Source of the DNA: Kiritimatiellia bacterium
Lineage (GTDB): Bacteria > Verrucomicrobiota > Kiritimatiellia > RFP12 > UBA1067
Assembly: GCA_024694365.1 (NCBI GenBank)
Contig: JAILJX010000004.1
Coordinates: 1-64,000 of the forward strand
Length of the DNA: 64,000 nucleotides
Reading direction: 5' to 3'
Part shown: positions 29,126 through 37,893 of the stretch, one piece after another
How the letters are laid out: the number at the start of each line of letters is the position of its first letter
Numbering within the stretch: the first letter of the stretch is position 1
The notes under the pieces: model-generated
What the model saw: the letters and a program-made list of their open reading frames with translations, nothing else
The model's database searches: none
Told to the model about the DNA's origin: nothing
Program-made: the position numbers and the translations under genes

Positions 29126-30667
29126 TCAGCTGCGCCGGAGGCGGACACGTCCGCCGAGGAGCGCGACCGAGACGAAGTATGCGGCCATGCCGGAGGCGAT
29201 CATGGCCGCAAGCGACGCGATGGCCGGCAATGACGCGAGGCGCGGACGGAGCAGGCATATTGCGCACGCCATCGCTGCGCTGGCGGCGGCGCTGCGCAGA
29301 AGCGGCAGCGTGCAGGCGGAGAGCCCGAGAGGACCGTTGCGCCTCTTGGCGAAAGCTGCCAGCAAGACGCACCCCGCCGCGGCGCAGACGACGGTCGATG
29401 CGGCAAGGCCCACGTGCCGCCATTCCTCGGGCAGCAGCGCAACGGCGAGGATGTTGAGAAAGGCGTTGAGCGCGACCGTGGCGAGAGATACCCTGAGAGG
29501 GGTTTTCATGTCGTTCTGGGCCTGGAACCACGGGACGAGGAGTTTCTGAAAGCCGAAGAAGCAGAGTCCTCCCGCATACACGGCGAGCGCGCGAGAGACG
29601 CGGACGGTCGCGGCGGCGTCAAACTCGCCTCCCTCGTATACGGCCGCGACGGTCTCTTGCGCAAGGAAGGCGAGACCGACGGCCGCGGGGACCATGACAA
29701 AGAGAAGAGAGTTGACGCTCCTCGCCAGGGCCGCGCGCGCGGAGTCCATGTCGCCCTTGGCGAAAAGTCCGGAGAACGTCGGCAGCAGCACGGTGCCGAA
29801 AGCGACGCCAATCACGCCGAGCGGCAGATCCATAAGACGCTCGGCATACCCTATGACGCCCGCCGCCCACGGAGCGGCCATCTGCCCGAGCACCTGGTCG
29901 AGCATGTAGTTGACCTGCACTGCGCCGGCGCCGAGGGCCGCGACGCCGAGGTTTCGCCAGACGAGCCGCAATTTCTCCGAACCCCATCCCGAGAATGTCG
30001 GCAGCGGCGAAACGCCGGCCCTCGCGACGGCGGCGAGCATGAACGCGAGCTGCACGAAGCCGCCGGCGAGAATGGCCGCGGCGACGAAACGAATCCTCGA
30101 CTCGACGGAGATCGAGGGAAAGAAAAGCAGGATCCCCAGGGCCGAAATCCATATGCAGTTGAGGAGCGCCGGCATGAAGCTGGAAGCCTTGAATTTTCCG
30201 AGCGCGTTGAGAATCCCCATTCCGAAAGCGGCGCCGCATATGGCGAGCATGTAGGGGAGAAGAATGGCGACGAGGGAAAGGGCGAGGCGCGTTCTGGGGG
30301 AGAAGCCGAAGCGTCCGGCGCAGGCGGAGGCGCCGAGCACGCCGGCCAGAGAAAAGGCGACGGCGGCGCCGAGCACAAGCATGACCGTCGTCATCACCGC
30401 GCGCGCCAGCTTCGCTGCCTTCTCGACGCCCCCCCTCTCGACCTCGCCGCGGAACACCGGCACGAACGCCGCGGTAAGGGCGCCTTCGCCGAAAAGCTTT
30501 CTGGCCATGTTGGGTATCGCAAAGGCGAGGGTGAAGGCGCTCTGCGCAACGCCGGCGCCTATGAGACGCGACTGCATCATCTCGCGGACGAGTCCCAGGA
30601 CGCGCGAGAGGGACGTGAACGCGCCTACCGTGAAAGTGTTCCGCAGTATGGATCCCGCACGGGCCAT
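29126..30667 (-). CDS. murJ: Lipid II flippase MurJ (MviN)
   Basis: 513 aa polytopic inner membrane protein that flips lipid II for peptidoglycan synthesis. About 14 hydrophobic helices. MOP-superfamily MurJ landmarks: SRVLGLVREMM near residue 20, AFAIPNMARKLFGEGAL, AFVPVFRGE, ADLPLGV-like LMDLPLGVIGVAFGTVLLP and the C-terminal helices. One base after the lpxK stop, so it is in the lptD-lpxK-murJ transcript. Confidence 0.95.
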   Translation of the reverse strand: MARAGSILRNTFTVGAFTSLSRVLGLVREMMQSRLIGAGVAQSAFTLAFAIPNMARKLFGEGALTAAFVPVFRGEVERGGVEKAAKLARAVMTTVMLVLGAAVAFSLAGVLGASACAGRFGFSPRTRLALSLVAILLPYMLAICGAAFGMGILNALGKFKASSFMPALLNCIWISALGILLFFPSISVESRIRFVAAAILAGGFVQLAFMLAAVARAGVSPLPTFSGWGSEKLRLVWRNLGVAALGAGAVQVNYMLDQVLGQMAAPWAAGVIGYAERLMDLPLGVIGVAFGTVLLPTFSGLFAKGDMDSARAALARSVNSLLFVMVPAAVGLAFLAQETVAAVYEGGEFDAAATVRVSRALAVYAGGLCFFGFQKLLVPWFQAQNDMKTPLRVSLATVALNAFLNILAVALLPEEWRHVGLAASTVVCAAAGCVLLAAFAKRRNGPLGLSACTLPLLRSAAASAAMACAICLLRPRLASLPAIASLAAMIASGMAAYFVSVALLGGRVRLRRS

Positions 30668-30668
30668 G

Positions 30669-31841
30669 TCACGTTGTCCTGTGGCAGATCCTGTTTACGA
30701 TGCCGGTGAAATTCTCCCTGCCCTTGAGAATCTCGATGGATATCCTGAGATACAGGCAACGCACGGGAGAAGTCTCGAAGCGCGGAAAACGGACTGCGTC
30801 CTTCTCCGTGGTGACGAGCGCGTCCGCCCCCATGTCGGCGCTGCGGTTGAGGGCATAGAGGATTTCCGAGGAATCGTACCGGTGGTGGTCGGCATAGCGT
30901 TCGCACCAGACGACCTTGGAGCCGAGACGCCGAAGGGAATTCTCGAACCCCTTGGGCGAGGCGATTCCGGAAAGAGTGCAGCACGTCTTCCCTTGAAGCC
31001 AGGAGAGGGGGAATTCCTCGCGGCTCCACACGTCCTTGAGGACCTTGGGGGCGTGGTTGCATTCGACAATCTCGGCGTGCTTGTTGTAGCGGCGGATGTC
31101 GGCGATCACTCCGGACCTGTCGCCGCGGCATTTGGTCAGGAAGATTATGTCGGCTCTCTTAAGATGCCTCACAGGCTCGCGGAGAATGCCGCGCGGCAGC
31201 ATGCGCCCGTTGCCGAACGGATTGCTCGAGTCGACCAGAACGACCTCGACGGAGTGCTTGAGCTTCTGGTACTGGAAGCCGTCGTCAAGGATAAGGGTGT
31301 CGCATCCGAGACGCTTTATGGCGTAGCGTCCGGCCTTGACGCGATCGCGGTCCACGACGACGGCCACGCCGGGGAGGTTGGAGGCGAGCATGTAGGGCTC
31401 GTCGCCGCCGACCGCGGAATCGAGCAGGACGCGTCGGCCGTCGGAGACGACAAGCGGGGGCGAAACGACCTGCATTAAGATGCGGCGCCACCACGGCGCC
31501 TCCTTTCTGCGGTAGCCGCGCGACAGAATGGCGACCTTGCGGCCCTCTGCGGCGAGAGTGCGCGCGAAAATCTCGGTCACGGGAGTCTTGCCGGTTCCGC
31601 CGGCGGTGACATTGCCGATTGATATGACCTGGATGCCGAGAGGATAGCGGCGGAGAAAACCGGTTCGGTAGAGGAAGTACCTGATCGCCACGGCCGTCGC
31701 GAAGATGCCGCTTATCAACGCCAACAGGGCGAGAAGCACCCGGATGCCGAAAGGCTGGTCCTGGTCGGCCCCCTTCTCCTGGATCAGCTTGACGAGATAG
31801 CTCTCGAGGCGCTCTATCCTGCTGGGCTTGGCTTTGCGCAT
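30669..31841 (-). CDS. lpxK: Tetraacyldisaccharide 4'-kinase LpxK (lipid A synthesis)
   Basis: 390 aa from the ATG at 31841, chosen because it is 5 bases after the lptD stop; an open extension of 57 codons overlaps lptD and is rejected. A membrane helix at about residues 35-55 anchors it. P-loop in GNVTAGGTGKTPV, SRGYRRK, VGDEP-like GGDEPYMLA, LDDGFQYQ, and REPVRHLKRAD are LpxK hallmarks. Adds the 4'-phosphate to the lipid A disaccharide at the inner membrane. Shows that the organism makes LPS. Confidence 0.93.
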   Translation of the reverse strand: MRKAKPSRIERLESYLVKLIQEKGADQDQPFGIRVLLALLALISGIFATAVAIRYFLYRTGFLRRYPLGIQVISIGNVTAGGTGKTPVTEIFARTLAAEGRKVAILSRGYRRKEAPWWRRILMQVVSPPLVVSDGRRVLLDSAVGGDEPYMLASNLPGVAVVVDRDRVKAGRYAIKRLGCDTLILDDGFQYQKLKHSVEVVLVDSSNPFGNGRMLPRGILREPVRHLKRADIIFLTKCRGDRSGVIADIRRYNKHAEIVECNHAPKVLKDVWSREEFPLSWLQGKTCCTLSGIASPKGFENSLRRLGSKVVWCERYADHHRYDSSEILYALNRSADMGADALVTTEKDAVRFPRFETSPVRCLYLRISIEILKGRENFTGIVNRICHRTT

Positions 31842-31846
31842 CAGCG

Positions 31847-34075
31847 TCAATCTCCGAACATCGTGCCCGCGGACGGACCGAACGCCCTGAGATAGACGCC
31901 GAAGGAGACGCGCCAATCGTCGTCGCGCTCGCTCCAGTCTATCCTCTTGTAGCCGTTCTCGTATGAGACGCAGAATCTGAAACCGAGACAGTCGGTGCGG
32001 AAATCCAGCCATGTGCCGATCTCATCGAGTTCATTCTCGCGGAGATCCCAGCTGACGTACGGTCCCCACGCGATGGCGTCGCATATCTCGTGCTCAAATG
32101 CGACCCGGGCGTACGAGAACTTCGCCCAGTTAAAGTCCTCGTTGCGCTCCAGCTCGGGATCGAACGGGGTGGAGGAGTAGTCCCACCACCTGTGATCGCG
32201 CGAATTCCACGATATTTCGGATTTTAAGTCCTTGGACAGCGTATGTGCGTACGAGACGTCCGCATACGAAAGAGTGTCGTTCTCGCCGTCCCACTCGGCT
32301 CTCGCGCGCAGCGAGGAGGTGTCGGATATGAACCATCTCGCCCTCGCGCCGGGATTCACGACAGGCTTGCCGTCGCGGCCGTAATTCGGATTCTCAGGGT
32401 CCCTGGCGAGCCTGTGGTAGCGTCCGCCCCCGGTCCACGACGTATCGTTGAACTGCACGGCGGCATAGACGTCGAAATCGAAGAAGGTCCTCATTCCGCC
32501 CTTCGACGCCATGCGGTAGGCAGTGCGCCAGCCAGGGGTGATGCCGAAATATGAATAGGGGAGATTGCGGCTGCGGCCGGCGAACTGGTCGAGCCAGTCG
32601 GCGCTAGAGTCGATCGAGTCGAAGATGTATGGCCGGGCACCTTTGCGCAGGCCCGAGTACTGCGCCTCCTGCACGATGAAGTCGAGATAGGGCTCTATCA
32701 CATGCTCGGCCGAGGAGTCGAGCCACGGGACACACTTTGCGACGCCTCTGGCGGAGAGCGTGGCGCCGCCCTCGACGATCGTGCGCAAGACGTCGTCGTC
32801 CATGCTTCTGGCATGGCGAGTCCCGTCGAGAGTCTCCACGCCCGAATCGCTCCACCATGTGCCGCGCAGGCCAGCGCGCGGAACGACGGAGACGACGTCC
32901 GCGACTCTGAACGGCAACGTGAGGCGGTGGTAGGTGTCGGCGCGGAAAGCCTGGTAGTTCGCCCATACGCCGGGATCGTACCTGTATGGAAGAGTCGTGG
33001 ATTTGCGTCCGTGCAAGGCATAGTCGCGCTCAAGCCAGCCGAGACGCGTGGACGACTCGTAATTGACCGGCAGGGAGAAAAGAGGCTGGGGCATGGCGTC
33101 AAACCATATTTCGGGAAGGCGGGCTGTGCCGCCGTAGAAATCGTTAAGCGGACCAGAAACGCCGGCGCCCATCGCAAACGCGAGCTCGCGGTGCTCGTAG
33201 GCGAGCTCATTGCGGGCGGCATCCGGATAGCGGTTGCCAAGGCCGAACAGTCCGTCCTTGAGGAAATCCGACTTGAAGTGGGAATCGCTGAAGTACGATG
33301 CGCGCGCGCGTATCGTATCGCGCTCTGTCGGGCTCATCCGGTGCTCGAACATGAGAGCGTAGCGCTCGTCCGGAACGGTGCTGCCCCAGTTGCCGTAGTG
33401 GCGCTTGGTGTTCCAGCGCCTGTCATAGCGGTCTGCATCCTCGTCCCAGGCATGGTAGACCTTGAATTTGCCTTTGCCGAAATCGGCAAGATTCCATCTT
33501 ATGCTCTGCCCGAGAGCCACACCGTTTTTGGATCTTAAGTCGAGTCTCGTCCCGCCGGCGAGCCCCCAATCGCCCTCCTCCATCGTGCCCGCGAGCCGAT
33601 AGACGTACTTGCTGAGGAGATACGCGCCCCAGCGGCTGGTGTAGCCGGGCATCACCCGAACGCCGTAGTCGGTGTTGAGCGGCTGCCACCAATAGGGAGA
33701 CCAGGCGACAGGCATGCCGAAAAGCTTGAGCCATACGTCGCGCGCGACGACCTCGGAGTCGCCCTCGGTCATGTCAATCCTAACGGATCCCTCAAGGCAC
33801 CAGCACTCGTGGCCCGGAGCGTTTGTGCACGTAGTCACCACGGTTCCGTCGCCGAAGGAATAGACGCTCCCAACCTTCGACACGCCGCTCGATCTCAGCG
33901 CGAACGGCTCCATCGTCGCCTCGACTTTGCCGGTCGCGACAAGCACGCCCGTGACGTTGTCCGCCGCCATGCGGCTTGCCGAGACTTTCATCTCGGCGCC
34001 GCGCGCGCACATGGCGCCGGCGACCGTGCCTGCCGCCAGGCAAAACAGGGCCTTCATTGTTCTATTGTTTCGCAT
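31847..34075 (-). CDS. lptD: LPS assembly outer membrane protein LptD (OstA)
   Basis: 742 aa. Signal peptide near MKALFCLAAGTVAGAMCARG, N-terminal OstA-type jelly roll (SASRMAADNVTGVLVATGKVEAT, residues about 30-130), then a large beta-barrel rich in alternating Tyr/Trp strands such as WSPYWWQPLN. Places LPS into the outer leaflet with LptE. The ATG at 34075 (MRNNRT) has the -10 element 7 bases upstream; an internal ATG (residue 7) is the alternative. Heads lptD-lpxK-murJ. Confidence 0.88.
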   Translation of the reverse strand: MRNNRTMKALFCLAAGTVAGAMCARGAEMKVSASRMAADNVTGVLVATGKVEATMEPFALRSSGVSKVGSVYSFGDGTVVTTCTNAPGHECWCLEGSVRIDMTEGDSEVVARDVWLKLFGMPVAWSPYWWQPLNTDYGVRVMPGYTSRWGAYLLSKYVYRLAGTMEEGDWGLAGGTRLDLRSKNGVALGQSIRWNLADFGKGKFKVYHAWDEDADRYDRRWNTKRHYGNWGSTVPDERYALMFEHRMSPTERDTIRARASYFSDSHFKSDFLKDGLFGLGNRYPDAARNELAYEHRELAFAMGAGVSGPLNDFYGGTARLPEIWFDAMPQPLFSLPVNYESSTRLGWLERDYALHGRKSTTLPYRYDPGVWANYQAFRADTYHRLTLPFRVADVVSVVPRAGLRGTWWSDSGVETLDGTRHARSMDDDVLRTIVEGGATLSARGVAKCVPWLDSSAEHVIEPYLDFIVQEAQYSGLRKGARPYIFDSIDSSADWLDQFAGRSRNLPYSYFGITPGWRTAYRMASKGGMRTFFDFDVYAAVQFNDTSWTGGGRYHRLARDPENPNYGRDGKPVVNPGARARWFISDTSSLRARAEWDGENDTLSYADVSYAHTLSKDLKSEISWNSRDHRWWDYSSTPFDPELERNEDFNWAKFSYARVAFEHEICDAIAWGPYVSWDLRENELDEIGTWLDFRTDCLGFRFCVSYENGYKRIDWSERDDDWRVSFGVYLRAFGPSAGTMFGD

Positions 34076-34082
34076 ATCGCAT

Positions 34083-34091
34083 ATTATAGCA
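34083..34091 (-). promoter_or_regulatory. Extended -10 promoter of lptD, leaderless spacing
   Basis: TGC-TATAAT on the minus strand, hexamer ending 7 bases before the lptD ATG at 34075. It lies in the 20-base gap after the ABC-F stop. Confidence 0.6.
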
Positions 34092-34095
34092 CATA

Positions 34096-35817
34096 TTATC
34101 CGTTCTCCGCCACACCGGAGGAGCGGTCCTCGAGTTCGGTCCAGCGCTCAAGCGCCACGTCGAGCTCGGTCTCGGCTGCCGGCAACCTTTTCGCAAAGGC
34201 CGCCGCCTTAGCTGGATCGGCGCGGTAGATGGACGGATCGGAGAGAGCCGAGCGGATTCCCGCCAGCTCCGCCTCGAGCGCCTCGATGCGCCCGGGGAGC
34301 GAGGCAAGCTCGCGCTGCTCGTTGTAGGAAAGCTTGCGGCGGCGACCTTCCGTCTCCGGCGGAGAGATGCGCGGCGGCGCAGCGCTCCGCGGAGGCTCCT
34401 GCCTGGCGGCGGCGGCTTTCGCGCCCCTCATCCGCTCAAAGTCGGCGTATCCGCCCGGACACGAAGAAATCCTGCCGTCTCCCTCAAGGATCAGCGTGGA
34501 TGTAACGACATTGTCGAGAAACTCCCTGTCGTGGGAGACGAGAAGCAGAGTTCCGGAGTAGGCGAGAAGCTGCTCCTCCAGGAGCTCGAGAGTCTCGATG
34601 TCGAGATCGTTTGTCGGCTCGTCCATTACGAGAAGGTTCGTCGGCTTCAGAAACAGCTTCGCAAGCATGAGCCGGGCCCTTTCGCCGCCGGAAAGCGCCT
34701 TCACGGGAGTGCGCGCGCGTTCGGAGGAGAAAAGGAAGTCGGCAAGGTACGAAAAGACGTGTTTCTTCACCCCGCCGACGACGACCTCGTCGCGGTCGGA
34801 TGCGATGTTCTCGGCGACGGTGAGTTCTGGCTTCATCTCGCTTCTGAGCTGATCGAAAAACGCGAGCTCGACATTCGTGCCGATGGTGACGGATCCGGAA
34901 TCGGGTTTGAGTCGCCCAGCGAGAAGATTCAGGAGCGTCGTCTTCCCGGCGCCGTTCGCCCCCAGGATGCCGATCCTCTCTCCGCGGAGGATGTCGGCCG
35001 TGAAATCCTTCACTATGGCCTTGTCGCCCCACGAATATGACAGACCCTCCACCTTCAAGACCCTCACGCCGCCTGGCGCGGCGGTGTCAAGCTTCATGGC
35101 GACAGAGCCGGAAGAGGCGCGGCGGGCGGCAAACTCCTCGCGCAGCTTCATGAGAGCGGCGACCCTGCCTTCGTTGCGCGTGGTTCTCGCCTTTACGCCG
35201 CGCCGTATCCACGCCTCCTCCTGGGCAAGCCTTCTGGACTTTCTTTCCCAATACACCGCCTCGTCCGCAACAAGTTCCGATTTGCGCTTGACGAAAGTCG
35301 TGTAGTCGCACTCCCACCCGGAGAGGCAGCCGCGGTCCAGATCGAAAATCTTCGCCGCGACGCGCCTCAAAAAGCGCCGATCGTGGGTCACTATGATCAC
35401 GGCCGTCTCGCGCGCCCTTCGCAGCATCCCCTCCAGCCAGTCGATCGCTGCAGTGTCAAGATGATTGGTCGGCTCGTCCAGAAGCAGAATGTCGGGACGG
35501 GCCAACAGCGCGTCCTCAAGGATCTTGCGGCGTCGGCCGCCCCCGGAAAGCGCATTGAACGCATCGTCGCCGGGGCGGTCGGCCGGCACGGCCTGGGTTA
35601 CGTACAGCGTCTTGAGCGAAGGCGCGCGGACGATTTCGCCGGAATCGGGCTCGAGTTCGCCTGATATGACCTTGAGGAGAGTGGACTTCCCTTCTCCATT
35701 CCTTCCCGTAAGAGCGGCCCTGAGTCCACGAGAGACGGAGAGCGAAACGTTCTCGAGGACCGGCGGTCCGCCGAACGCGAGCGAGACGTCTTTCAGCGAC
35801 AAGAGAAAACCGCTCAT
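34096..35817 (-). CDS. ABC-F protein, Uup-like, first ATPase domain shortened
   Basis: 573 aa, two ATPase domains and no membrane segments, so a ribosome-associated ABC-F type ATPase. Domain 1: Walker A GRNGEGKST, signature LSGGGRRR, Walker B LLLDEPTNHLD. Only about 15 residues separate the Q-loop (YVTQ) from the signature, where most ABC-F proteins have about 80-90, so the helical subdomain is missing. Domain 2 is normal: GANGAGKTT, LSGGERARL, DEPTNDLD. C-terminal coiled coil (about 490-560) as in Uup. Start ATG 35817 overlaps luxS as ATGA; the longer frame covers luxS and is rejected. Confidence 0.88.
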   Translation of the reverse strand: MSGFLLSLKDVSLAFGGPPVLENVSLSVSRGLRAALTGRNGEGKSTLLKVISGELEPDSGEIVRAPSLKTLYVTQAVPADRPGDDAFNALSGGGRRRKILEDALLARPDILLLDEPTNHLDTAAIDWLEGMLRRARETAVIIVTHDRRFLRRVAAKIFDLDRGCLSGWECDYTTFVKRKSELVADEAVYWERKSRRLAQEEAWIRRGVKARTTRNEGRVAALMKLREEFAARRASSGSVAMKLDTAAPGGVRVLKVEGLSYSWGDKAIVKDFTADILRGERIGILGANGAGKTTLLNLLAGRLKPDSGSVTIGTNVELAFFDQLRSEMKPELTVAENIASDRDEVVVGGVKKHVFSYLADFLFSSERARTPVKALSGGERARLMLAKLFLKPTNLLVMDEPTNDLDIETLELLEEQLLAYSGTLLLVSHDREFLDNVVTSTLILEGDGRISSCPGGYADFERMRGAKAAAARQEPPRSAAPPRISPPETEGRRRKLSYNEQRELASLPGRIEALEAELAGIRSALSDPSIYRADPAKAAAFAKRLPAAETELDVALERWTELEDRSSGVAENG

Positions 35818-36284
35818 TGCGGATATCCGAAACAGGGGTTTTCCTCGAGAACCTTCACGTACCGCGCCGCCTCCCACTTCGCCATCGCGAGGTCGTGGAG
35901 GATGGCGTTGCCGCACTCGCGCGGACGCGCGCCCGGAACGGGACCTTCCCACGACACGACGCTTTTGAATGCGCGGATCAAAAGCGGCGCGATCTCTTCG
36001 GGCGATGGACGGCCCTTCACAAGAAGGTAGTTGCCAGTAAGGCAGCCCATGGGGCCCCAGTAAACGATGCGGTCCTTCCACTCCGGATCGTTGCGCAGGA
36101 ATGTCGCAACGAGGTGCTCTAACGTATGCAGTGCGTTAGGGTGGACGGCCGGCTCGCGGTTGGGGCGCTTCATGCGAATGTCGAAGGTGGTGACGAAGTC
36201 CTCCCCGACGGCATCCACGCGAGAAACGTAGACGCCCGGAAGAAGCTTCATGTGATCGATGGCGAAGCTCGGTATCAGATCCAT
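35814..36284 (-). CDS. luxS: S-ribosylhomocysteine lyase LuxS
   Basis: 156 aa metal enzyme that splits S-ribosylhomocysteine into homocysteine and DPD, the precursor of autoinducer-2. Motifs: IPSFAIDHMKL, metal site HTLEHL, YWGPMGC, and RECGN with the third metal ligand. Start ATG 36284 has GAGGGA upstream; a GTG at 36299 overlapping the rng stop as GTGA is the alternative. Sits between rng and the ABC-F gene. Whether it signals or only recycles methyl donors cannot be told. Confidence 0.95.
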   Translation of the reverse strand: MDLIPSFAIDHMKLLPGVYVSRVDAVGEDFVTTFDIRMKRPNREPAVHPNALHTLEHLVATFLRNDPEWKDRIVYWGPMGCLTGNYLLVKGRPSPEEIAPLLIRAFKSVVSWEGPVPGARPRECGNAILHDLAMAKWEAARYVKVLEENPCFGYPQ

Positions 36285-36295
36285 TGATGCGTCCC

Positions 36296-37891
36296 TCACA
36301 TCTGGGAGTAGAGAACCTGCGACGTCGCCGCATCGAGAATCGAGAACGACTCGGGATGGCGGTGGAGCTCGGAGACGAACGTGAGGCGCGTATCGAAATC
36401 CTTCTGGAGCTTGGCGAGAAGCTCGGAGTCTTCCGTCCTGAGGCGCTGCATGACCTGAGGAGCGATGACGATCTTTGGCTCGAACGGTTTTTTGTCCGCG
36501 GCCGCCTTGCGCAGAAGCGAAGTAAGCCGGCGCTGGATCTCTATCGACACGGCCATGGGGCTCTTGACGACGCCGTGCCCTTGGCAGTAGGGGCAGCTCG
36601 ACGTCAGCATCGATAGGATCGATCTGTCCTGGCGCTGGCGCGACATCTCGAGAAGGCCGAGTTCGCTGATCTCCAGAACGTTGGTCCTGGCGCGGTCCCG
36701 CTTGAGGGCGTCTTTGAGCGCGCGGTAGACCTGCTTCTGGTGCTTGCGGGACTTCATGTCTATGAGGTCGAGGACGACAAGGCCGCCGATGTTCCTGAGC
36801 CTGAGCTGGCGCGCGACCTCTTCAACGGCCTCCAGATTGACCTCGAGAATCGCATCCTCCTGGGAGCCTTTGCCCTTGTAATGGCCGGTGTTGACGTCGA
36901 CTGCGATAAGCGCCTCGGTCTCGTCGATCACGAGGTATCCGCCCGATTTCAGCGGCACCTGGCGGGCGAAGGCGTCGTGAAGCTGACGCTCGAGACCGTA
37001 ATGCTCGAAAATGTTGACGTCGCCGTCGTAGCGGCGGATCTTTGACTTGGCGCGGCGGGAGATGCGGCCGGTGACCTCGCGCATCTGTTCGTAGCTTGCA
37101 GCGTCGTCGATGATTATGGAATCCACGTCCTCCGTGAGCCAATCGCGGACAACCCGCTCGCAGAGATCCGGTTCCTGGAAAATGCAGCAAGGCGTGCGGA
37201 GATTCTTCGTGTTGGCCTGCATTTCGTTCCATACAGAAAGAAGACCGCGAAGGTCGCGTGCAAAAGCGCGCGCGCTGGCGCCCTGCCCGACGGTTCGCAC
37301 CACGAGGCCTACATTGTCAGGGAGCGGGAGCTTGTCGAGGATCTTCTTGAGGCGCTGACGCTCTTTCGCGTCGCCTATCTTCTTTGAAACGCCCCGCAAA
37401 GTCGCGCCGTGCGAATCCTTGGCGCCCGGCATCATCACAAGATACCGGCCGGGGATCGAAAGGTTGGCGACGACGCGCGGACCCTTTGTCGATATGGGCC
37501 CCTTGGTGACCTGCACGATGATTTCGCTTCCCGGGGGGAAGCGCTTGGCGATTTCGGCGTCGGACAGTCGGTTAGTTTTGCGTCCACCCTTGCCGCGCGG
37601 CTCGTCATCGTCGTCGAGAAGCGCATCTGCGTCAGGAGTCATGTCCCAGTAGTGGAGGAATGCGTTTTTCTTCAGTCCTATATCAACGAACGCGGCCTGG
37701 AGATCGTTCTCCAGATTCTGCACGCGCCCCTTGAAGACGCTCCCGACGAGGCGTTCCGCCTCTGGATGCTCGACCATGAATTCCTCGAGCCTGCCGTTTT
37801 CGATGACGGCGACGCGGGTCTCCAGTTTTTCCACATTGACTATTATCTCGCGCTTCGTCTTGGAGCGCCTGAGCCATCCGAACAGATTCAT
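36296..37891 (-). CDS. rng: Ribonuclease E/G family endoribonuclease
   Basis: 531 aa, RNase G-like size without the long RNase E tail. S1 domain near residues 40-130 (GSVFKGRVQNLENDLQAAFV), catalytic aspartates in AVDVNTG and VVLDLIDMK, Zn-link SCPYCQGHG. Cuts single-stranded AU-rich RNA; role in mRNA decay and rRNA processing. Start ATG 37891 is 2 bases after the rodA stop; the longer frame overlaps rodA. Linkage to mre genes is also known from E. coli (mreBCD-yhdE-rng). Confidence 0.93.
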   Translation of the reverse strand: MNLFGWLRRSKTKREIIVNVEKLETRVAVIENGRLEEFMVEHPEAERLVGSVFKGRVQNLENDLQAAFVDIGLKKNAFLHYWDMTPDADALLDDDDEPRGKGGRKTNRLSDAEIAKRFPPGSEIIVQVTKGPISTKGPRVVANLSIPGRYLVMMPGAKDSHGATLRGVSKKIGDAKERQRLKKILDKLPLPDNVGLVVRTVGQGASARAFARDLRGLLSVWNEMQANTKNLRTPCCIFQEPDLCERVVRDWLTEDVDSIIIDDAASYEQMREVTGRISRRAKSKIRRYDGDVNIFEHYGLERQLHDAFARQVPLKSGGYLVIDETEALIAVDVNTGHYKGKGSQEDAILEVNLEAVEEVARQLRLRNIGGLVVLDLIDMKSRKHQKQVYRALKDALKRDRARTNVLEISELGLLEMSRQRQDRSILSMLTSSCPYCQGHGVVKSPMAVSIEIQRRLTSLLRKAAADKKPFEPKIVIAPQVMQRLRTEDSELLAKLQKDFDTRLTFVSELHRHPESFSILDAATSQVLYSQM

Positions 37892-37893
37892 TT

